From Burkholderia sp. GAS332 (lineage in GTDB: Bacteria; Pseudomonadota; Gammaproteobacteria; Burkholderiales; Burkholderiaceae): 64,000 nucleotides of DNA. Below, in pieces: positions 7,633 through 15,301 of this stretch (its first letter is position 1; each line of letters begins with the position of its first letter). The translations under genes and the position numbers were made by a program. The notes beneath the pieces are model-generated. The model worked only from the letters and a program-made list of their open reading frames with translations, searched no databases and had not been told where the DNA came from. The stretch is from assembly GCA_900142905.1 (NCBI GenBank), contig FSRV01000003.1, forward strand, positions 558,001 through 622,000, written 5' to 3'.

Positions 7633-8613
7633 CTAGGTGGCAAGCGGCAATCTGAACTGATCTCCAGGCGCGGGCGCGGCGCGGTCAAGCGCCCCACCCA
7701 TCCAGCGAGTCATCTCTTCCGAACGGTGAGCGATCGAGTTCGAGATCCTGCGTTGCCGCGCCTTGACACGCGCACTGAAGTCGAAGGCCATTGAATCGGC
7801 CGACGCGATCCAGTCGTACATCTTGATCTCCGACAAGCATGGGCCCTTCACACCGAACAGATGCAGCTTCGCACCGGGCGGAAAATGCCCTTCGAGGCCC
7901 GCGAGGATCGCATACAAGCCGTGTTTGCGGTCCGTCAGGTCGCGCCGACAGACCGAACCAAGCCCGATCAATACCGGGGGTGCCAGCCACGGCTCCCAGT
8001 GCCGCCAGACATCCATCATGAGGTCAAGGCTTCGCTTATAGCCCTCCACGGTCCATCCCTGAAGCACCGGAACGGGTATGCGAATCATGTTGCGCACGAC
8101 ATCCGCGCTACTCGTCCTCGCCAGCGCGTTCTGCCACGCGTAGACCACCCGCAGAAAGCCCTCGAGGAGGGTTGCTGTCGCATCGATGCGATAGTCGACC
8201 TCCTGCTGGTTTGCCGCAATCGCTGGCTCGCAACACAGGTCCGGTTGTGCCACCCACGCGGCGCCGGCGAACGACGCAAGTTCGACATACTCCTCGAACG
8301 TCCAGGGGTACACGCCTGCAATCCCTCGTTGGGCGCCCTTCGCTTTCCACAGCATCATGGCCGTATAGCCAGCGCTGTCGAGTGCGAAGTCGAGTTCGGT
8401 CAGATCGGTGGCCACCGGAATGCGGAATCTTTGCTTCGACGCGTCCCAGAAAGCACTTGCCGAGACCATTGCTGCGTATCCCTTGTTAAAAGCATGAAAA
8501 GCGAGCTTACCTCCGCTATGCGGAATGCCGACCCTAACCAGCAGGCCATCGTCGACGTGGGCATTCCGCTGAAACAGCGGCATCCCGTTGCCCGGGCAAT
8601 AATCAAGATCCAT
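7633..8613 (-). CDS. dpdA: TGT-like DNA deazapurine transglycosylase, DpdA family
   Basis: 326 residues from the start at 8613, chosen because GGAG lies eight bases upstream. The order of blocks follows the tRNA-guanine transglycosylase TIM barrel: LDSAGY (residues 78-83), QPDLCCEP (123-130), PVLQGW (182-187), IGLGSVCRR (216-224), HLFGVKG (251-257) and SADSMAFDFSAR (271-282), the last offering the nucleophilic Asp. DpdA enzymes swap guanine in DNA for a 7-deazaguanine precursor (preQ0). No preQ0 biosynthesis genes are in the window, so the substrate would come from the host's queuosine pathway. It is the last gene before a terminator and follows a DndC-like gene. A tRNA-acting role cannot be excluded from sequence alone. 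Confidence 0.75.
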   Translation of the reverse strand: MDLDYCPGNGMPLFQRNAHVDDGLLVRVGIPHSGGKLAFHAFNKGYAAMVSASAFWDASKQRFRIPVATDLTELDFALDSAGYTAMMLWKAKGAQRGIAGVYPWTFEEYVELASFAGAAWVAQPDLCCEPAIAANQQEVDYRIDATATLLEGFLRVVYAWQNALARTSSADVVRNMIRIPVPVLQGWTVEGYKRSLDLMMDVWRHWEPWLAPPVLIGLGSVCRRDLTDRKHGLYAILAGLEGHFPPGAKLHLFGVKGPCLSEIKMYDWIASADSMAFDFSARVKARQRRISNSIAHRSEEMTRWMGGALDRAAPAPGDQFRLPLAT

Positions 8614-8614
8614 G

Positions 8615-8670
8615 GGTTGCTCCAGAATAGGCGCGGAGCAATCCCCTTGCGGGGGACTGCCCGCAAGGGG
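8615..8670 (-). promoter_or_regulatory. Leader hairpin plus SD-burying helix before dpdA-like gene
   Basis: A strong stem (CCCCTTGCGGG / CCCGCAAGGGG, 8643-8670) is followed on the minus strand by TTGCTCC (8635-8641), which pairs perfectly with GGAGCAA (8617-8623). The latter contains the Shine-Dalgarno sequence of the dpdA-like gene. Same architecture as the other leaders in this window. Confidence 0.7.
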
Positions 8671-8689
8671 GAAAAAGGAATATTGGCGA

Positions 8690-10498
8690 TCAGGCTGCCA
8701 ACGAAAAGAGATCACCAGCAGGTGATGCAAGAAGCGCGTTGTGAGCGCCGTCGGATATGGCGCTAAGGATCAGATGACGGTCCAGCTCGGCTGGCGTCAC
8801 GTTCAGACGTTCGGCAAGGCGCGCGAAGTACTGCCCGCGCTTCGCCATGATCTGATACCGCTGCGACATCCGGTGCGGCAGGCGAAGAATCGCCTCGTTC
8901 AGCCAGAAACGCGCCGATTCGATGGCGGGATGCAGTTGAGCCCGTGTGTACCAGTCGTGCTCGAAAGTGCAGGTCACGAACTCGCACGCTGATTCTGCGT
9001 CGACGTCGAGCTGGTCGCGCTCCTCAAAGTACACCACCCGTTCCCCCGCCGTCGTCTGCGCGTGGGCCGACAGGCGGTCCGGATGCCGGTGTGGATTCCA
9101 TTGCTCGGCGCCATAGTCCCGCAGGCCATCTGTGGGTGCTTCGGCGTCAAACTCGCCCACCTTGAACCACCCGTGTACCGGAACCGGCACTTTGGGATAG
9201 GGCGTGACGTCCGGAATCCGGTACCGCCGGCCGAGCCGATGCACTTCGAACCACACCGAGACCGCCGGGAAAGCGTGCGGCGCATAGTGATGCATCGACA
9301 GCATGAAGTCGATCGCGACCAGTTGCGCCGGCGTGATCATCTCGAACTGCACGTCGCACAGTTCGCGGTTCGCCGGCGTGTCGGCAATACGCCCGGTCGC
9401 GAGATCCGCCTCGTGCTGGCCGGCGCGCTCGACTTCGAGCGCGTCCAACGTCAGGAGATATCCCAGAAGACTGATCCTCTCCTGGTACGAGAGCACGTCA
9501 GGCTTCACACGGATGTAGCCCGCCGCACTAAGGGAGCGACCAACGAGCTCGCGTCTGCCGAGATCCCATTGCGTGGCCTGGAGGTAATTGCGAAAGCGGT
9601 TGAGACCGGCGAGATGAGCGTGTTCCGGCTCTTTCACCATGGACTCCATCGACTTGTCACGCTCGCCCGTCACGCAGCAGAACGCACATCCGAAGCGGGA
9701 CCCGCACGGTGAGCGGTTTCCCGTTTCACCGAGCACGACGCCGCACGTGCCATCGTTACCGGCCCGATAAAGGTCCGCCATCCGCTCGATCGAGCGCGCG
9801 GATATCGCAGCCGCGAACGGGCTGTTAGCGCCATCGCCGAACATCGCGAGCATGAGCCACACGTCGTCGACTGACCAGTCCGCGATCGGCGAGTAAGTCA
9901 GATCGCCGTCGGCATTCCGGACAGGACGCACGGCACTCTCGGCCCGCGCCAGCATTGCGGTACCGCGGGATGCGCTTTCGCCGAAGCGATTGCCCAGCAC
10001 CGTGATGATCTCGCGGTCTCCGCTGGCCACAACGTCATGCTGGAGCTTCGCGCGAAGTCTGTTCTGTGGCTCGACTTTCCAGTCGGCCGCACACGCCCGG
10101 ATCCGCTTGCCCTTACGCACACCGTTCTCCGGTGTGCGTACGAGCGTGCCGCGCCCGATCGTCGATACAACGAACTGGGCAGCGAGAGACGGCGTTGCCA
10201 CATGAACCGTGACCGGCAGTCCTTCCGCGTCGGCGTGATCCTGGATCTCCGCCAGCATAAGATCGAGGTGACTCAAAAGGCTCGGATTCTCGATCATGGT
10301 GTTGGCCGACATGATGAAGTGATCGGCTTGCGGCTGCCCCTCATCAGCGACACGTCGGATCGCTTCCAGCAGAAGGATCGTTGTGCATCCCGAGTCCTTG
10401 CCGCCGCTCGCGGTACCGCAAAGTGAGTGCCCCGAAAGAATCAGACTCACCATCGCGGCGATAGCCGCTTCCATCATGATCAGAATATCTTCGAACAT
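8690..10498 (-). CDS. DndC-like PP-loop (PAPS-reductase/ATP-pyrophosphatase) enzyme
   Basis: 602 residues, start at 10498 behind GGAG. The PP-loop SGGKDS is at residues 31-36. The sequence then follows DndC: an LGNRFGES block (168-175), and a cysteine cluster CGSRFGCAFC (265-274) with C136 and C252 as further candidate Fe-S ligands, then SMESMV. DndC works in DNA phosphorothioation by activating the substrate with ATP. Here dndA, B, D and E are absent. Instead the gene lies 76 bases upstream of a TGT-like dpdA gene, suggesting it acts on the same DNA base. The long C-terminal half (residues about 330-602) is not recognised. Its activity, sulfur transfer or another adenylation, is an open inference. 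Confidence 0.75.
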   Translation of the reverse strand: MFEDILIMMEAAIAAMVSLILSGHSLCGTASGGKDSGCTTILLLEAIRRVADEGQPQADHFIMSANTMIENPSLLSHLDLMLAEIQDHADAEGLPVTVHVATPSLAAQFVVSTIGRGTLVRTPENGVRKGKRIRACAADWKVEPQNRLRAKLQHDVVASGDREIITVLGNRFGESASRGTAMLARAESAVRPVRNADGDLTYSPIADWSVDDVWLMLAMFGDGANSPFAAAISARSIERMADLYRAGNDGTCGVVLGETGNRSPCGSRFGCAFCCVTGERDKSMESMVKEPEHAHLAGLNRFRNYLQATQWDLGRRELVGRSLSAAGYIRVKPDVLSYQERISLLGYLLTLDALEVERAGQHEADLATGRIADTPANRELCDVQFEMITPAQLVAIDFMLSMHHYAPHAFPAVSVWFEVHRLGRRYRIPDVTPYPKVPVPVHGWFKVGEFDAEAPTDGLRDYGAEQWNPHRHPDRLSAHAQTTAGERVVYFEERDQLDVDAESACEFVTCTFEHDWYTRAQLHPAIESARFWLNEAILRLPHRMSQRYQIMAKRGQYFARLAERLNVTPAELDRHLILSAISDGAHNALLASPAGDLFSLAA

Positions 10499-10500
10499 AT

Positions 10501-10550
10501 GTGCTCCAATTTGATTGGAAGCACCCCCTGTGGGAGATGCTCCCACAGGG
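10501..10550 (-). promoter_or_regulatory. Leader hairpin plus SD-burying helix before dndC-like gene
   Basis: A perfect 11-base stem, CCCTGTGGGAG / CTCCCACAGGG (10526-10550), precedes GTGCTTCCAA (10515-10524). That segment folds onto TTGGAGCAC (10501-10509), which carries the GGAG ribosome site. An imperfect GCGTC/GACG stem lies further upstream at the end of the preceding gene (about 10578-10594). Confidence 0.7.
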
Positions 10551-10582
10551 AATGAAGGCCGACTTTCGTCGGCCGGGTCACG

Positions 10583-10984
10583 TCAGGTTGACGCGTCAGG
10601 TGAAACCGCCCGCTCGACGATCTGGACGTGTTTCATCCATTCGTCGGCCGAGGGAAGTGTGCTGATCAGTTCAACGGCGCCCATCTCTGGCGCGTCGATC
10701 TCAACGTATGTCTCGTTATTGATCGCGGCCTGCAGATAGAAGAGGATCGCAAGGACTGCAACACCGTGCTGATCGGCGATCGCGCTAACCGATTCAACGC
10801 CGGCGAGCAATTCACTCGTGAAGCGCGATGCGAGGACCGACCGTTGCATCTTCACGATCGCCTCGATGGCCATATCCGACTGATCCCCCGGACTGTCGAC
10901 GGGAACGGCTGCAGCGTCTATTGCGCCTGCGGAAGCCAGGCAGTTCAATACGTCGTCGGTGAAATCCGAACAGGAATAGGTCAC
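10583..10984 (-). CDS. Hypothetical protein, 133 aa, in the DNA-modification operon
   Basis: GTG start at 10984 preceded by CGGAGCAAAAC. The protein is helical and acidic, with SDMAIEAIVKMQRSVLASRF and VAVLAILFYLQAAINNET, the latter moderately hydrophobic but short for a membrane anchor. No family is recognised. It lies between the exported nuclease and the DndC-like gene. Confidence 0.55.
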   Translation of the reverse strand: MTYSCSDFTDDVLNCLASAGAIDAAAVPVDSPGDQSDMAIEAIVKMQRSVLASRFTSELLAGVESVSAIADQHGVAVLAILFYLQAAINNETYVEIDAPEMGAVELISTLPSADEWMKHVQIVERAVSPDAST

Positions 10985-11047
10985 GTTTTGCTCCGGGTAT
11001 GTTTCGAAGCGGACAAACGTCCCGTGCGGGGCATTGCCCGCAGAGGG
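10985..11047 (-). promoter_or_regulatory. Leader hairpin plus SD-burying helix before the 133-aa gene
   Basis: Stem CCCTCTGCGGG / CCCGCACGGG (11021-11047) is followed by GTTTGTCCG (11010-11018), which can pair with CGGAGCAAAAC (10985-10995) containing the ribosome site. One bulge is needed. Same order of elements as at 8615, 12155 and 15103. Confidence 0.55.
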
Positions 11048-11067
11048 ATTTGAAGGGAATGTCAGCC

Positions 11068-11625
11068 TTACGGCGCGCGGTAAGGCTCGCCGAGCCTGGA
11101 AACCTGTGTCCAGTTCTCGAGATACCGCGCCGCAAGTTCCGTGTCGCCACGGATCACCAGCGCGTTTTCCGAGTTGTATCGGGCGGCCATCGACGTGTAG
11201 TTGTAGCTACCCGACTCGACCGTTGCGTCATCAGCAATCAGATACTTGCTGTGCTGAATGGCGAACGCTTTCACGACCCGCACAGGAACGCCGGCGTATG
11301 CCAGAGCGCCTAGAGCGGCACGCGCGCGGCCGCTACGGTCTTCATCGATATTGCTCCGATAGTCGACCGTCACGGCCACGTCGACGCCGCGGCGTTTCGC
11401 CAGAATCAGCGCGCGCACAACGGGCTCCGCGGTGAACGAGTACGCCATCACGCGGATCGATCGCTTTGCGCCATTGATGGTGCCGAGGACCAGGCGTTCG
11501 GCGCCGCCGTCAGGCGAGAAGGCCACCTGGACATCTGCTGCAGCGCATGCTGGCTGCACCATAAGAAGGCACCCCGCCGACACGAGCGCCGCGGCGACCG
11601 CTGCGATGATGGTCTGTTTCTTCAT
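11068..11625 (-). CDS. Exported phospholipase-D-superfamily nuclease (Nuc type)
   Basis: 185 residues with an N-terminal signal peptide (basic MKKQ, hydrophobic core, cleavage probably after ACAA). The single HKD motif reads IQHSKYLIAD, followed by SGSYNYT, the form found in the plasmid nuclease Nuc and in NucT. Such proteins form dimers sharing one active site and cut DNA without needing a metal ion. The signal peptide places it in the periplasm. It lies within the operon of DNA-processing genes. Nuc of plasmid pKM101 is a known relative; its benefit there is unclear. Confidence 0.85.
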   Translation of the reverse strand: MKKQTIIAAVAAALVSAGCLLMVQPACAAADVQVAFSPDGGAERLVLGTINGAKRSIRVMAYSFTAEPVVRALILAKRRGVDVAVTVDYRSNIDEDRSGRARAALGALAYAGVPVRVVKAFAIQHSKYLIADDATVESGSYNYTSMAARYNSENALVIRGDTELAARYLENWTQVSRLGEPYRAP

Positions 11626-11710
11626 GATCAGATTCCTTAACGTTTACGTCGAAAGCCCCGCCTCTTTCGAGGACGGGGCAGGCGACATGGGAAAAATCGC
11701 GCTCAGCAGC

Positions 11711-11911
11711 TCAGGAGCACGTCTGGGAGTGACTCAACGGGAAGACCAGCACGCGGCCGTCCTTGCAGAGAATGAAATCACCAGGCTCGCCCTTCGGCGG
11801 GTGAACGACGATCGTCGGATGCATGGTCGTGTCGTGAACCTGGGGTTGAATACTGCAGGCGCACAGCGACGTGCCGCCTGCAGCGATGAGCAGCATCAGG
11901 AGATTGGACAT
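11711..11911 (-). CDS. Small putative lipoprotein
   Basis: 66 residues. The N-terminus MSNLLMLLIAAGGTSLCAC fits a lipoprotein signal with Cys19 as the likely lipidated residue, although Leu-Cys-Ala before it is not a perfect lipobox. The mature part contains HPTIVVHPPKGEPGDFILC. A hairpin GCGCACCC / GGGTGCGC lies upstream (about 11930-11950). The ribosome site is weak. Function is unknown. Confidence 0.45.
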   Translation of the reverse strand: MSNLLMLLIAAGGTSLCACSIQPQVHDTTMHPTIVVHPPKGEPGDFILCKDGRVLVFPLSHSQTCS

Positions 11912-11962
11912 AATGGACAGGGATTGAGCGCACCCCTGAGGGTGCGCGGAAAGAGATAGCGT

Positions 11963-12154
11963 TCAGGCAGCGCGCTTCTGAACTTCGCCGGCAGGTACCG
12001 CGCGTTTCGTGATCCACTCGCCGTCTTCCAGAACGTCATGCAGGAGCGTGCCGTTCAGTTCGTACGTGTGGGTCGTTCCGACGCGCGGTTGCGCCTGGCG
12101 GATGGACACCGTTTCAGCCGATGTCCGCGCGTTGCAGTTAAATTTCGATTTCAT
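11963..12154 (-). CDS. Hypothetical small protein, 63 aa
   Basis: Start at 12154 (MKSKFNCNARTS) behind CGAGGAACGCC; the upstream extension runs through the leader hairpin and is not coding. The product has a strand-rich middle (THTYELNGTLLHDVLEDGEW). No family is recognised. Confidence 0.5.
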   Translation of the reverse strand: MKSKFNCNARTSAETVSIRQAQPRVGTTHTYELNGTLLHDVLEDGEWITKRAVPAGEVQKRAA

Positions 12155-12212
12155 GGCGTTCCTCGTAAAAAAAGACCGAGGCACGCCCCTGTGGGGAGCA
12201 TTCCCCACAGGG
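12155..12212 (-). promoter_or_regulatory. Leader hairpin plus SD-burying helix before the 63-aa gene
   Basis: A perfect 11-base stem CCCTGTGGGGA / TCCCCACAGGG (12187-12212) is followed by GGCGTGCCTCG (12177-12187), which pairs with CGAGGAACGCC (12155-12165), the segment carrying the Shine-Dalgarno bases. A run of seven T lies in the loop. Confidence 0.7.
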
Positions 12213-12233
12213 TTAAGAAAAAACATCTGACGG

Positions 12234-14555
12234 TCAGGCTGCGAGCGCTTCGACGTCGATAACAGCGTCAGCCTCCGAAATCAGTTCGGGTGTTTGCGAG
12301 ATAAAGAACTCCCGCTCGTACCCACCCTGCTTCAGCACTTCACGCTTCATGCGCATGAACTGCACCTTGCGCTTTGGATCGAGTGGACCATCTGACTCGT
12401 CGCTGAACAGCGTCTGATACGGCTGCCCGGCGTTGCGTGCGGAATACAGTGCAATGCCGCGCGTCAGACACTCGTTTATCCAGACCTTCTGGCCACCGGA
12501 CATCACTGATACCGCTTTGGTGTTGTCGTTGTCGGCGTCGTGCACGAGGATCTCAAATCCCTCGCGCAGTTCGCCACTGGTCAACTCACGTTGGGTCTGA
12601 ACCTCAACCGTAAAGCGCATGCCATAGCACGCCAGCAGGAGATCATTGACCGTTTGCGTGAGTGCCGGACCTGCGTCGTCGATCGTCAGGGCGATGACCC
12701 CGTCGTTGCCGAGGCCCTTCGCAGTCAGCTTCCATCGTGCAATCTCGTCGGATATCCGGTCGGCGCGCGATTGCGTTGCGTCGAAACCGGACAACTCCTT
12801 CGCCATCGCATCGCGTTCAGCCTCACGGGTCGCCTGTGCGCGGATCAGTGCTTCGATCCGCGCGTCGATCGCCACAGTCGCTTCGCGGTTGGCCGTCAAC
12901 TGACGGTCAAGCTCCGCGATCGCACCTGTAACATCGACCGCCGCGAGACGCGCGGCTTCCGATTCGACCTCGATCAACAGGGTATTCAGACGGGTCGTCT
13001 CCGCCTCCCGGCGGACCAGACCTTCCTGCTGCCCGGTCTCGAGAGCCGCCAGTTCCTGCCGGGCAACGTCGAGACCACTGACAGCCGCATCGAGCAACGG
13101 CTTACGCGCCGCCAACTCCGTCGCCTTCTGGAAGTCCAGGCGCGCCGCCGCAAGCGCGGCGTTGACGGTACGCAGTTCAGCCTGCTTTGCCGCGAGTTGC
13201 GCGACCTGAGGCGTCAACAGCTCCGCCTGCTCCCGTTGCTGCCGGAAGTTTTCACGAAGTTTTGTCAAGGAAACGACCTGCTCGGCCGCTTGCGATGAGG
13301 CGTTTCGCGCCTGTGCAAGCAGCGGACACGTGGTGTGCATCTCGTGCCCAGCGCAAGGAACCTCGCTTATCACCGCCGCCTGTAGCTGCAGCGTCTTGAG
13401 AAGAGTCGCCTGCGACGTTCCCTGCGACTGGAGCCCGTTAAGACTGGTCGTCAGGGAGGTCAGCGACAGCCGCTTCGTTTCAAGCTCAGCGATAGATGCC
13501 TGGAGTGGCTCGACCCGCGATTCCTCACGGCCGATCCGCAACTGGGCATCATCGCGCGCGGTAGCTGCGCCGAGGATTGCGTCGCGCTGCCGCAGCGTCG
13601 CCTCATGTCCGGCGATGGTCTGCTGGATAGCGGTCCGCCGTTGATTCGCGCCTTGCGTTGCCGCGCTCTGCTCATTGGCCACTGTCTTCAGCGAGCCGGA
13701 TAGCTCGTTGCGCCGGGCAGCCAGTTCGCGAAAGCGCCTCTCGACAGCCGCGTTCTCACCCTGTTTCGCAACAAGGGAAGCACGCTGAGTATTGAGGTTC
13801 GCCGAGGTCGAATGCAAGGTTTCCCGATCCTGCCGGGCCTTCGCAAGCGCCTGTTCATCAGCCACGATTGCGCGTTCGGTTTCTGCTATCCGCGTGCGCT
13901 TACCAGACAGAGCAACAAGTTCCTGTTGCACCGCCGCGAGCGTCCGGCCGAGCACCTTCGCTACCTCGCCGGCTTTCGCCGACAACGCACGCAGGTGATC
14001 GATCTTCAGCAACTCGGCGAGCAACCCCTTGATCTCGCTCGCGCCGTATGAGGCAAGCGGACGCCGGTTCTGTGCGGAGAACACGCTGGTAAAGAACGAC
14101 TCCAGCGAGCCGCAGATCGCCTCAACACAACGGTCGTAGGTCTCCCCCTTCCCGTCGGACACAGTGCCGTCAGGTAGCGTGAATGGAGTCCACGTGCCGT
14201 CGGACGCGAACCAGGCCAGGTAGTACTCGGCCTTGCCGACCTTGCCCGGTTTGCGGAAAGCGAATGACGAGCGGTAGCGGATACCGTCGTGCTCCCATTC
14301 AAACTCCTTCGATGCCTGGGTACCGGAAATGTTGTCCCAGTACGAGAACGCGTCGACGGACAGCTTCGTCGCCCTCGAGGGCATGATCCGGTACGGATGA
14401 AGGTTGTCCATGATCGTGGACTTGCCTGCACCGTTCGGGCCTGTCAACGCGATGAGGCCAGTCGGCAGCGATTCGAGATCGAGCGTCAGGCTGTCGCGCT
14501 TCATCCCGTCCCGGACACCGTAGAACCCCTCGAGCGTCAATTTCAGAGGTCGCAT
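12234..14555 (-). CDS. SbcC/Rad50-like SMC-type ATPase
   Basis: 773 residues from MRPLKLTLEGF (start 14555; the first ten residues of the longer frame are not conserved-looking). Walker A GPNGAGKST is at 39-47, the centre is a long coiled coil with two cysteines (PCAGHEMHTTCPLL) in place of a zinc hook, and the C-terminus has the ABC signature VMSGGQKVW, Walker B region TLFSDESDGPLD and a C-terminal strand. It is shorter than chromosomal SbcC (about 1,050 residues). With the SbcD-like nuclease upstream it should form a complex that opens or trims DNA ends and hairpins. Its start overlaps the end of the upstream gene by 13 bases. Confidence 0.85.
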   Translation of the reverse strand: MRPLKLTLEGFYGVRDGMKRDSLTLDLESLPTGLIALTGPNGAGKSTIMDNLHPYRIMPSRATKLSVDAFSYWDNISGTQASKEFEWEHDGIRYRSSFAFRKPGKVGKAEYYLAWFASDGTWTPFTLPDGTVSDGKGETYDRCVEAICGSLESFFTSVFSAQNRRPLASYGASEIKGLLAELLKIDHLRALSAKAGEVAKVLGRTLAAVQQELVALSGKRTRIAETERAIVADEQALAKARQDRETLHSTSANLNTQRASLVAKQGENAAVERRFRELAARRNELSGSLKTVANEQSAATQGANQRRTAIQQTIAGHEATLRQRDAILGAATARDDAQLRIGREESRVEPLQASIAELETKRLSLTSLTTSLNGLQSQGTSQATLLKTLQLQAAVISEVPCAGHEMHTTCPLLAQARNASSQAAEQVVSLTKLRENFRQQREQAELLTPQVAQLAAKQAELRTVNAALAAARLDFQKATELAARKPLLDAAVSGLDVARQELAALETGQQEGLVRREAETTRLNTLLIEVESEAARLAAVDVTGAIAELDRQLTANREATVAIDARIEALIRAQATREAERDAMAKELSGFDATQSRADRISDEIARWKLTAKGLGNDGVIALTIDDAGPALTQTVNDLLLACYGMRFTVEVQTQRELTSGELREGFEILVHDADNDNTKAVSVMSGGQKVWINECLTRGIALYSARNAGQPYQTLFSDESDGPLDPKRKVQFMRMKREVLKQGGYEREFFISQTPELISEADAVIDVEALAA

Positions 14556-15097
14556 GGTGCTCCCCCCGGAATGGGCGAATCGCACAGGTAGTCCGACGGC
14601 AGCCAGGGCACGTCGTCATCGTTGTAGAACGAAGCTGACAGGACCGGGTCCGGACATGCTGCGACCGGGGGGACTGCGGCAGACGCCGGTTTCACGAGCG
14701 CTCCGTCAACGGCCTTCTGGACGTCGTCGCAAACTTTCGCAAACTGCTCCGACGCATGCCTGAGAACGCTGTCCCAGTTGTCGCAGCCGGTCAGAACCTT
14801 GAGTTCCCTGCCGCTCCACTGGTTGGCATACCCCGAGTTGAACGACCACAGGAGGTTTTGCATCTCGACGTCGGGAACAACGACGAGTTCGGGCTGACTG
14901 GAGTCGGTTGAGTCCGTCAGTACCAGACAGCTATCGCGTTGAGCGAGGACTGCGCCTCGATTGGCGCCAAAAGGTTGATGGAAAATGCCTGCAGTGAATC
15001 TCGCGTGGTTCATGAGATCCTGCTGCAGCAAACGGGCAGTCGCGGTTGCGTTGTAATGCCGGACCCAGTTGGAGCCAGCGGGATACAGTCCAAACAT
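14543..15097 (-). CDS. Hypothetical protein, 184 aa, between SbcD- and SbcC-like genes
   Basis: Start ATG at 15097 has GGAGTGTGACT upstream. An in-frame GTG two codons earlier is too close to that site. The N-terminal half is helical (TARLLQQDLMNHARFTAG), a Trp-rich centre follows (LLWSFNSGYANQWSGREL), and the C-terminus is acidic/Pro-rich. Its 3' end overlaps the start of the SbcC-like gene, so the two are likely translated together; it may be an accessory subunit. No family is recognised. Confidence 0.55.
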   Translation of the reverse strand: MFGLYPAGSNWVRHYNATATARLLQQDLMNHARFTAGIFHQPFGANRGAVLAQRDSCLVLTDSTDSSQPELVVVPDVEMQNLLWSFNSGYANQWSGRELKVLTGCDNWDSVLRHASEQFAKVCDDVQKAVDGALVKPASAAVPPVAACPDPVLSASFYNDDDVPWLPSDYLCDSPIPGGAPCDL

Positions 15098-15102
15098 AGT
15101 CA

Positions 15103-15205
15103 CACTCCACAGAAAAGTGGCGGAGTGCGCCCGGTAGGGATCGCTCCCCGCCAGGGTCTAAAAGAAAATGGATGCAGCGAACTGCGATCGATGCGTCGAT
15201 GACGC
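15103..15205 (-). promoter_or_regulatory. Complete three-part leader before the 184-aa/SbcC genes
   Basis: Minus strand order: stem GCGTC-atc-GACGC followed by ATCGATC (15188-15205), then hairpin CCCTGGCGGGGA / TCCCTACCGGG (15130-15156), then CACTCC (15122-15127) pairing with GGAGTG (15103-15108), the ribosome site. TATCGA, a possible -10 box, lies 15 bases upstream of the first stem (15221-15226). Confidence 0.7.
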
Positions 15206-15301
15206 GGGTGAAACCTCGTTTCGATAGCCGGTGATGGCTATCGGAACACGGCTGTGTCCGCGCGGGAGCGCCGTACTGGCCACTCCCACGAAAAGGCGGC
15301 A

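Noticed and set aside
7861..8766. Long plus-strand frame opposite the dpdA-like gene
   Set aside because: Opposite-strand shadow of a high-GC gene with no ribosome site or recognisable motifs.
12540..13298. Long plus-strand frame opposite the SbcC-like gene
   Set aside because: Arg/Leu-rich shadow frame of the coiled-coil region on the other strand.
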